This document shows, in pieces, positions 58,104 through 64,000 of a DNA stretch of 64,000 nucleotides (positions are counted from its first letter, which is position 1; each line of letters opens with the position of its first letter). The notes below the pieces were generated by a model. The model searched no databases. It saw only the letters and a list, made by a program, of their open reading frames with translations, and was not told where the DNA came from. Source of the DNA: Thalassospira sp. TSL5-1 (lineage in GTDB: Bacteria; Pseudomonadota; Alphaproteobacteria; Rhodospirillales; Thalassospiraceae); the NCBI RefSeq assembly GCF_001907695.1, contig NZ_KV880638.1, forward strand, positions 882 through 64,881, in the 5' to 3' direction. The position numbers and the translations under genes were made by a program.

Positions 58104-59138
58104 ATGTTCGATCCCAAACACCCGCCGCAAAATCTGGATGACATCCGCGCCCTGATGGCAGACCTGCCAAAGGCCGATGAAACCGCCCGTGATGCCGTCA
58201 TCGCGCGCGAACCACAATTGACCAAACCCGAAGGGTCGCTGGGACGCCTGGAAGAAATCAGCCTGTGGCTGGCGGAATGGCAGGGAAACCCGCGCCCCCG
58301 CGCCAATCGCCCGCGTGTCACCATTTTTGCCGGCAGCCACGGTGTTTGCGACCAGGGGGTTTCGGCCTTTCCGGCCAGTGTGAACCAGCAAATGGTAGAA
58401 AACTTCATCAATGGCGGGGCCGCGATTAACCAGATTTGCAAGGCGGTTGATGCCGAATTGCGGGTGATGGAAGTCGCCCTTGAAATTCCCACCAATGATT
58501 TCAGCCGCGAAGCCGCCATGCTCGATGAAGACTGTGCTGAAGCAATGGCCTTTGGCATGAGTGCTGTTGAAACGGGGCTGGATGTTTTTGTGCCTGGCGA
58601 AATGGGCATTGGCAATACCACCGCGGCTGCGGCCATTTCACATGCACTGTTTGGTGGTACCCCTGAAGACTGGACCGGCCGGGGCACCGGCATTGATGAC
58701 AGTACCCTTGCGCTTAAAACCCGGGTGGTGGGCGATGCGGTGATTTTACATCGCCATCAAATGCGCGATGGGCTGGAAGTTTTGCGCTGTGTGGGCGGGC
58801 GCGAAATTGCCGCAATGGCCGGGGCCATATTGGCCGCACGTCTGCAACGTGTGCCGGTTGTGCTGGATGGCTATGTTTCCTGTGCGGCGGCGGCCGCGCT
58901 CTATCATGTCCGCCAGGATGCGCTGGACCATTGCCTGGTCGGGCATCTTTCCTCGGAACCGGGGCATCGCAACCTGGTGGAAAAACTGGGCAAAAAACCG
59001 CTGCTGGATTTCAATATGCGCCTTGGCGAAGGGTCAGGTGCTGCTCTAACACTACCGCTTTTGCGAGCTGCGGCCGCCTGTCATAACGATATGGCAACAT
59101 TTGACACCGCCCATGTCAGCAAACGCGACAACTATTAG
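58104..59138 (+). CDS. cobT: Nicotinate-nucleotide-dimethylbenzimidazole phosphoribosyltransferase
   Basis: 344 residues from ATG 58104, with a CGGAGAG ribosome site; the frame is open upstream to 57981 but overlaps cobS. CobT (CobU in Pseudomonas) makes alpha-ribazole 5'-phosphate from DMB and nicotinate mononucleotide. Motifs: TKPEGSLGRLEEISLWLAEWQG, VTIFAGSHGVCDQGVSAFPASVNQQM, PGEMGIGNTTAAAAI, and VGHLSSEPGHRNLVEKLGKKPLLDFNMRLGEGSGAAL with the catalytic Glu. Length is normal. Confidence 0.95.
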   Translation: MFDPKHPPQNLDDIRALMADLPKADETARDAVIAREPQLTKPEGSLGRLEEISLWLAEWQGNPRPRANRPRVTIFAGSHGVCDQGVSAFPASVNQQMVENFINGGAAINQICKAVDAELRVMEVALEIPTNDFSREAAMLDEDCAEAMAFGMSAVETGLDVFVPGEMGIGNTTAAAAISHALFGGTPEDWTGRGTGIDDSTLALKTRVVGDAVILHRHQMRDGLEVLRCVGGREIAAMAGAILAARLQRVPVVLDGYVSCAAAAALYHVRQDALDHCLVGHLSSEPGHRNLVEKLGKKPLLDFNMRLGEGSGAALTLPLLRAAAACHNDMATFDTAHVSKRDNY

Positions 59139-59225
59139 TTGTTTAGCCCCGATATGTAATAGTGTATTTTTATCGTCAGGTATGGGAGGACGCATTATAG
59201 GACATATCGATATAAAGGTACCCAT

Positions 59226-59381
59226 ATGACCTTACCCAGAAAAGGGGAAACCTTTTTATTGGGGCGTAGCTCAAGAGGCTTTTGCATGAGTGGATTTGAA
59301 GCATGGATAGGAAATTGCCATCTTCGTGAGATTGAGGGTAAGAGAGAGTATCATTGTCAGGCCGCAGTATGGGCCAAATAG
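59226..59381 (+). CDS. Small open frame upstream of the DUF4123 gene
   Basis: 51 codons, MTLPRKGETFLLGRSSRGFCMSG onward to WAK. No domain is recognised. It overlaps the start of the in-frame upstream part of the DUF4123 gene in another frame. It could be a real small protein or a fragment left by rearrangement; support is weak. Confidence 0.25.
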   Translation: MTLPRKGETFLLGRSSRGFCMSGFEAWIGNCHLREIEGKREYHCQAAVWAK

Positions 59382-59481
59382 TTACGATACATTCCGTGCG
59401 CGTCTGACCGCTCAGATCGAACCGCAGGGCTATCACATCCTGTGGGTAGAAGAATGCCTGTCCACGTCCCAATACCTGTAG
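59326..59481 (+). pseudogene. Upstream in-frame part of the DUF4123 gene, ended by TAG
   Basis: From a GTG at 59326 the frame reads ...RPQYGPNSYDTFRARLTAQ then IEPQGYHILWVEECLSTSQYL and stops at TAG 59479-59481. Immediately after the stop the same frame continues RHGNPHKIGRLARAVHPGHVVELGP without a good start codon. The protein-like character on both sides suggests one original coding region broken by a nonsense mutation. Confidence 0.5.
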
Positions 59482-59523
59482 CGCCACGGCAACCCGCATA
59501 AAATCGGCAGACTCGCTCGCGCT

Positions 59524-60567
59524 GTGCATCCAGGCCACGTGGTCGAGCTTGGCCCTATATTGGCCGTGGATGTCGACAATAAACCGAAACAGGGAAATTA
59601 TCTCATCATTGAAGAAATAGCGGATATAAAACCGCTTGATTTGCAATTCGGCGTCTATCCCCGCAAAACGGTGCCGGATAGTCTCTATGAGACGCTATTT
59701 GGTCAGCCAGACCCGACGGAGGCAGAAATTGCCCACTACGGTAGTGCTGCGGCTGTCCCCCCCATGCGGACTTATGCCATTCTTGATGCGGCCAAAATGC
59801 CCTATATCCTAACGGGATTTATCGAGAGTTCCGGACTCCCCGCACAGTCGCTTTTCCAAGGGGAAACCGCCGAGAAATTGAAAGAGCACTCACCCTATCT
59901 GGTGGAACTAACCGAGGATAACAGCTTTACCGCCAGGCTCCTGACCGGCTCAAAAGAGATTAACGGGTTGTGGGAAAAGGAACTGGGGGTGTATGTGCGG
60001 TCTCGCGCCGAGTTCAAAGAAGTTCGCCGCCATTTCCGCAAATTCACAAAGATGCAGGATATGGAGGGTAAGTGGTATTATTTTATGTTTTGGGAACCGT
60101 CTATGCTTGTGGCAGCGGTACGCCTTATAGCTGATAATCCAATATTTGAAGAAAAATTCCCTCTATATTGCAAGCTCTTGCAGCCTGTTATAATGATTTC
60201 GATTACTGGCGGCAGATGCTTTGCCATGCGTTCAGTTTATAAAAATAAAGAAACGAATCTACGGCTTGATATTTCTTTCTCCGGATTCGTATATGCGATC
60301 ACGAAAACAGCTATGAACGAAGATAAAAATATGGATTTTGAGAGCATATATCATGATATACCACGTCTGTGGATGCTTGGTATTCGAAATAGTGAAGCGG
60401 TTACCCACTATGCGAAAATTGAGAAATCTGACAGCTTAACTTTTATAGCTGACAAAATAGTTAGTTCAGAGCTTATAAGAGAGTCCTCTAAAATCAAAGC
60501 TGTAAAATACTTATCGAGCTTCGCCCAATTAATCTTTTTAATAATTGTAGACATGATTTTTCAATAG
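59524..60567 (+). CDS. DUF4123 type VI secretion effector chaperone, 5' part possibly lost
   Basis: 347 codons from the first GTG after the TAG at 59479. Residues ~82-205 form a DUF4123 domain: RTYAILDAAKMPYILTGFIESSGLPAQSLFQGETAEKLKEHSPYLVEL, then RSRAEFKEVRRHFRKFTKMQDMEGKWYYFMFWEPSMLVAAV. DUF4123 proteins are chaperones that load effectors on VgrG. The C-terminal ~110 residues are Ile/Lys-rich and lower in GC. An alternative start is ATG 59764, right at the domain. The effector gene follows within 30 bases. No vgrG, PAAR or other secretion genes are in the window. Confidence 0.72.
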   Translation: MHPGHVVELGPILAVDVDNKPKQGNYLIIEEIADIKPLDLQFGVYPRKTVPDSLYETLFGQPDPTEAEIAHYGSAAAVPPMRTYAILDAAKMPYILTGFIESSGLPAQSLFQGETAEKLKEHSPYLVELTEDNSFTARLLTGSKEINGLWEKELGVYVRSRAEFKEVRRHFRKFTKMQDMEGKWYYFMFWEPSMLVAAVRLIADNPIFEEKFPLYCKLLQPVIMISITGGRCFAMRSVYKNKETNLRLDISFSGFVYAITKTAMNEDKNMDFESIYHDIPRLWMLGIRNSEAVTHYAKIEKSDSLTFIADKIVSSELIRESSKIKAVKYLSSFAQLIFLIIVDMIFQ

Positions 60568-60596
60568 TTTGTATATGGCCTGTATATCCCATTGAC

Positions 60597-61190
60597 TTGG
60601 GATTTGGACCAGATGACATTGGCCTGGAAGCTCGGAGAGGGACCGAAGCTCATCCAAGCTCTGGCGTGGATACAGAAGGTCATTATAATCTTGCTTTAGG
60701 TCACGCAGGTATTGTTCTTGTCGAGGGGGGAACGGGATTAACAAGATATTATGAATATGGGCGCTATGCTCGTGATAGAGAGGGTAACTCATTCGGGGTT
60801 GTAAATACTCGCCCAGTGCCAAACTTAGTCCTCAATGACGATGGTTGGCCAACAGTTGCATCTCTCCATCATTTAGCAAAAAGTATTACGCATTCTGCGG
60901 GCAAGAATACCCCATTGCATGGAAATTTTTCGCATACTTGCGCTGGATATGACAAAGCCGTGTCCTTTGCGGAAAATTACAATGACAAAAATTACAATTT
61001 TTCATCAAATAGCTGCATTACATTTGCCCATGAAGTTAATGCTGCCGGGGGATTTTCTTGGTTCGGCCCCATTCCTGTATGGGACAGTTTTCCACCAAAC
61101 GAGATGGATATGATGCCGTGGGATAACTACATAACATATAGCCCCGAAAGCGACATGTTCAAAGAATTTGTATGGCAGATTTCAGAATGA
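60597..61190 (+). CDS. Candidate type VI effector with papain-like (permuted NlpC/P60) fold
   Basis: 197 codons from a TTG at 60597; the frame has no ATG or GTG between the chaperone stop and this point, so the N-terminus is uncertain or damaged. LALGHAGIVLVEGGTGLTRYYEYGRY places a His (His36 by this numbering) early and SSNSCITFAHEVNAAGG a Cys (Cys140) late, the order of circularly permuted papain-fold hydrolases (LRAT/YaeF-like). That would make it a peptidase, amidase or lipid hydrolase. Location after a DUF4123 chaperone and before an overlapping membrane protein supports a toxin role. Catalysis is inferred. Confidence 0.65.
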   Translation: MGFGPDDIGLEARRGTEAHPSSGVDTEGHYNLALGHAGIVLVEGGTGLTRYYEYGRYARDREGNSFGVVNTRPVPNLVLNDDGWPTVASLHHLAKSITHSAGKNTPLHGNFSHTCAGYDKAVSFAENYNDKNYNFSSNSCITFAHEVNAAGGFSWFGPIPVWDSFPPNEMDMMPWDNYITYSPESDMFKEFVWQISE

Positions 61191-61645
61191 TAAAAAAGAT
61201 TCTTATTGTTATCATCATAGGTGTGGTCACTGCCCTGTCACTTTTTGTTTATGTAATTAACACGGCTGAAAAAAGGTTTGAACCCATGACTGTTCAAAGG
61301 CCCGAAAATGTTCCAGAAAATGCGGTTTTCCGTGGCGGTGCAGATGGAGGATATTTTATTGTACTTGAACGTAAAGATTTTCTTTTAGATAATGGAAAAC
61401 GGCTTCCGGCATATTGGCTGGAAGCTTATGACAGTTTCTCAGGTGTAGCAGAGTTTAAAGGAATGGGTATCTTCGTATCGGACAGAGAAATGTCCGTTGA
61501 TGGTAAGGTATACTATTATGACCCACCGTCAGAATCGGAAATACTGTCTACCGGATATTTCAATGGTAGCGATCTTGAATTCGATATTGATGGTCATCAC
61601 AATGTAGGTCGCATTATTCCAATAAACACAGATATTTCCCATTAA
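61187..61645 (+). CDS. Membrane-anchored candidate immunity protein
   Basis: 152 residues from ATG 61187, which overlaps the effector stop as ATGA. The N-terminus MIKKILIVIIIGVVTALSLFVYVI is one membrane anchor; the remainder (about 125 residues, acidic, beta-rich by appearance) would lie in the periplasm. No domain is recognised. Translational coupling and periplasmic placement are what is expected of an immunity protein neutralising a periplasm-acting effector. Confidence 0.65.
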   Translation: MIKKILIVIIIGVVTALSLFVYVINTAEKRFEPMTVQRPENVPENAVFRGGADGGYFIVLERKDFLLDNGKRLPAYWLEAYDSFSGVAEFKGMGIFVSDREMSVDGKVYYYDPPSESEILSTGYFNGSDLEFDIDGHHNVGRIIPINTDISH

Positions 61646-61921
61646 CCAGCAGGCCATCACAGATTTCAGCACGCCTGCAATGCCCCAATACAAAGAGAAA
61701 CCGACTTGTTTTACCGACCAATATGGTCACATCTCATGCGACCAACCCTTGTTTTAACCCGTCATTAAAAAGTTGATCAAGGCAATTGGTGTTATTTACC
61801 CACCCCTTCATAAAGCTCCCTCGGAGCATAGCGGTGAGTGATCAAGACCAGACCTGGCGATCCATCTTCACGGACAAGTTCAAGCAGGAACCAAGCCGCA
61901 GCCTGCGCGGCGCATCAGCCG

Positions 61922-63157
61922 TTACTTTTTTGCCCGGGCATATTCGTTGAGCAAATGCTCAACATAGCGGCCCTGAAACATGGTGATATTGACAGAATGA
62001 CCAAAATCAATGGCGTTTTGGTCATCGCAGCGGCACATGATCACCCTTGTGTCGCCTGCCACCTTGATCGCCTCGCGAATTTCATCCACCTTTTCATCAG
62101 GCAGATCCTTCATCTCGGGTGCCCACATCAACTTGATCGTATCCAGGCCCAGCTTGTTGCGATTGATATACGGCAGGGAAAGATGGCTAATACCATCAAT
62201 ACTAATGCGATAGCCCCGATCGCGGCAAAAATCACGCGCAAAGAAAAACTGCCCCAGATCGGCAAAAATATCGATTTTTTGCAGTTCCAGCACAATGGTT
62301 CCGCGCTGCCCAGCCTTGACATTGCTGTCAAAGGTCAGAAATTCGGGCGATAGCAGGGTCGATACATTAAGGTTGATGCTGACCGAACCGGAAACACTGG
62401 TATCGTTGGTGCGCGACAGCAGGGCCAGCATCCGGCGGTCAAGAATTTCCGTGAGATGCTGAAACAGCCAGCGATTGGACGTCACATTGATGTCGGGCAG
62501 CAAGGTGTGCTGCAAATCGCGGATCGAAATGAACAATTCATGGAAAACCGGAGTTGGCTGCGCCCCGCCCACCACTGCACAAATCGCCTGTCGACGCATC
62601 AAATTGGAAAGATCGGCACGGCGCAGGGCCTCGTCGATCCGGCCCAGAATTTTCGGTGTTAAAGGTGCGCCATCCTGATTTTGGTCCGGCGCGTCATTGT
62701 GGCGCTTGGCAGCCTCGCTCACGACTTTTTCCCGCGTGGCGTTACTGCGCACCAGCCGCTGGGTTAAATGCAGAAAGTCCTTATATTGCTTATCGACATC
62801 AAAAAAGTCGGTAAAGCTGGCTGGTGCCCCGTCGGGGGCCACCCCTTCCGCCAGCAGCGGGTCATCATTAAACAGAAATTTCAAACGAAAAAGGGCCGCG
62901 TTGACTTCATCAACGTATTTTTGTTCAAAAATAAAAATAATGTCCTGATTGGTCAGGACAAACAGACGCCCCACCACCACAGGCACCAGTTCCTCAAACG
63001 CGGTCAGGCAGGTGCGAATATGGTGTTCCCGGCGATTATAATTCTGCAACTTGGAAATATGCACATGGACAGCACCCACACCCTGCCGCCGACGCTCCAG
63101 ACGCCGGACATAATCAACCAGAAACGCCTCGGGAGAGGGGAGTGAATTATCAGACAT
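61922..63157 (-). CDS. Degenerate EAL-domain protein
   Basis: 411 residues. The C-terminal ~170 residues align with an EAL fold (GSVSINLNVSTLLSPEF, TIVLELQKIDIFADLGQFFFARDFCRDRGYRISIDGISHLSL, LGLDTIKLMW), but the EAL signature and the DDFG pair are not intact, so it probably does not hydrolyse c-di-GMP and may bind it or a protein partner. The N-terminal ~230 residues are unassigned, with coiled or helical parts (VDYVRRLERRRQGVGAVHVHISKLQNYNRREHHIRTCL). Single gene, divergent from gmhA. Confidence 0.72.
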   Translation of the reverse strand: MSDNSLPSPEAFLVDYVRRLERRRQGVGAVHVHISKLQNYNRREHHIRTCLTAFEELVPVVVGRLFVLTNQDIIFIFEQKYVDEVNAALFRLKFLFNDDPLLAEGVAPDGAPASFTDFFDVDKQYKDFLHLTQRLVRSNATREKVVSEAAKRHNDAPDQNQDGAPLTPKILGRIDEALRRADLSNLMRRQAICAVVGGAQPTPVFHELFISIRDLQHTLLPDINVTSNRWLFQHLTEILDRRMLALLSRTNDTSVSGSVSINLNVSTLLSPEFLTFDSNVKAGQRGTIVLELQKIDIFADLGQFFFARDFCRDRGYRISIDGISHLSLPYINRNKLGLDTIKLMWAPEMKDLPDEKVDEIREAIKVAGDTRVIMCRCDDQNAIDFGHSVNITMFQGRYVEHLLNEYARAKK

Positions 63158-63510
63158 GTGAACCCGGTTGTTTGTGCATTTGATCCGAAAGTACGGGATC
63201 CGAAACAGTTTAAATCTTTATCGTTAACAGCATATGTATCTATCCCCGCAAAATTGTCGAATATTTTCTTAATCTCATCGGCGGTACGAACGCAGCCTCA
63301 AAGATAGGAAGGCTTACCGGCAAGAATCTATTTGTCGCGGGGCTTCTTCACGACTTGATAAGCAATAGCCACAGTGAAACCAAAGTGCTAGTTTCGCCGC
63401 GATCGTGATCTTTTATCCTGACAGGGGTAAAACCGGATCGCGACCAGACAAGGCCGGGACCTCGTCTCGCGCAAGGGCTGCCACCTGCAATTTCAAGATA
63501 TGAGCCGGAA
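63158..63510. other. Intergenic region upstream of gmhA
   Basis: About 350 bases between the divergent EAL-type gene and gmhA. A 7-bp inverted repeat, CGCGATC (63398-63404) with GATCGCG (63436-63442), lies in the gmhA leader. No gene is seen. Confidence 0.4.
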
Positions 63511-64000
63511 ATGGACATTAACACATTCTTTGATGCCGAATTTGACGAGCATTTGGACCTGGTCAACAAAACGCGCAAAGCCACGCGTGACCCGTTTATC
63601 AAACTGGTAGACCTGTGTGAAAATGCCCTGAATGCCGGTAACAAGCTGCTGTTTTTCGGCAATGGCGGATCGGCAGGGGATGCGCAGCATATCGCAACCG
63701 AATTTACCGTGCGCTATGTCCATAATCGCCGGGCATTGCCAGCAATTGCCCTGACCACCGACAGTTCGGCCCTGACCGCGATTGGCAATGATTTCGGCTT
63801 TGATCATTTGTTTGAACGCCAGGTCGAAGCCCTGGGTAAACCCGGCGACATCGCCATTGGCATTTCCACATCGGGCAACAGCAACAATGTTAACCTTGCC
63901 CTGAAAAAGGCCCGTGAAATGGGTCTGGTTGCCACCGGCTGGACCGGGCGTTCGGGCGGCGATATGGCGGCCCTGTGTGACCCTATCATGATCGTTCCCA
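63511..64000 (+). CDS. gmhA: Phosphoheptose isomerase (SIS domain), truncated by window end
   Basis: The first 163 codons from ATG 63511. LLFFGNGGSAGDAQHIATEFTVRY and GDIAIGISTSGNSNNVNLALKKAREMGLVATGWTGRSGGDMAALCD are the SIS-domain and phosphate-binding motifs of D-sedoheptulose 7-phosphate isomerase, the first step to the ADP-heptose used in the LPS core. The last ~30 residues are outside the window. A diphosphatase or hldE gene often follows but cannot be seen. Confidence 0.9.
   Translation, partial: MDINTFFDAEFDEHLDLVNKTRKATRDPFIKLVDLCENALNAGNKLLFFGNGGSAGDAQHIATEFTVRYVHNRRALPAIALTTDSSALTAIGNDFGFDHLFERQVEALGKPGDIAIGISTSGNSNNVNLALKKAREMGLVATGWTGRSGGDMAALCDPIMIVP

Noticed and set aside
59176-59646. 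156-codon minus-strand frame opposite the DUF4123 region
   Set aside because: The plus strand has protein-like sequence there with a recognised domain downstream; no minus-strand domain is seen.
61832-61950. Short plus-strand frame starting GTG (VSDQDQTWRSIF...) before the EAL-type gene
   Set aside because: Only about 39 codons, overlaps the 3' end of the minus-strand gene and has no partner; perhaps a remnant.

Overview
This is a chromosome segment from a Gram-negative alphaproteobacterium. The gene set (cobaltochelatase-type cobalamin synthesis, DUF1150 next to a small heat-shock protein, NDUFA9-type reductase, TRAP transporter, energy-taxis receptors, split YeeE/YedE transporter) and the moderately GC-rich coding style fit a free-living marine or soil Rhodospirillales-type organism such as Thalassospira. 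That placement is inferred from gene content, not from a marker gene. No rRNA, tRNA or CRISPR array was found.

Layout. 1-11431 (minus) is most of one giant repetitive surface protein: an LEPRVLLDA start, a DUF4347 domain, then thousands of residues of cadherin/CSPG-like repeats, running off the left edge. 12.3-13.8 kb is a cupredoxin plus FTR1 iron-uptake pair behind a candidate iron operator. 13.9-19.9 kb holds a TPR-methyltransferase, a two-gene YeeE/YedE sulfur transporter, a glutamine amidotransferase, a membrane adenylate cyclase that looks redox-gated (His-rich membrane anchor, [2Fe-2S] domain, cyclase), and an Hsp20/DUF1150 heat-shock operon. 20.2-22.3 kb has a soluble double-PAS chemotaxis receptor and a YcgN-type cysteine-cluster protein.

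The backbone from 22.4 to 59.1 kb is cobalamin biosynthesis in three blocks: cobB/sco1/safE/cobA (minus) with cbiD/cobK (plus) at 22.4-28.7 kb; cobQ, cobO, an unknown gene, a GH114-type protein, cobN, cobW and cobU (minus) at 44.9-54.9 kb behind a clear cobalamin riboswitch at about 55.0-55.2 kb; and cobC/cobS (minus) with cobT (plus) at 56.4-59.1 kb. Between the first two blocks are a transmembrane chemotaxis receptor, a TRAP transporter with a DHDPS-family enzyme and GntR regulator, a decayed LysR gene, NDUFA9 and SDR proteins, a TPR protein, a PstS-like binding protein, a methyltransferase and a glutathione transferase.

Two islands differ in base composition from their surroundings. One (about 36.7-38.65 kb, roughly one third G+C) is a lone reverse transcriptase of the kind used in phage defence, with a helical C-terminal extension and a polyaspartate tail encoded by a (GAC)10 tract. 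The other (about 59.2-61.7 kb) is an orphan type VI secretion cargo cassette: a DUF4123 chaperone gene whose upstream in-frame coding is cut by a stop codon, a papain-fold-like effector, and a membrane-anchored candidate immunity protein overlapping it by ATGA. The window ends with a degenerate EAL-domain protein and the start of gmhA.
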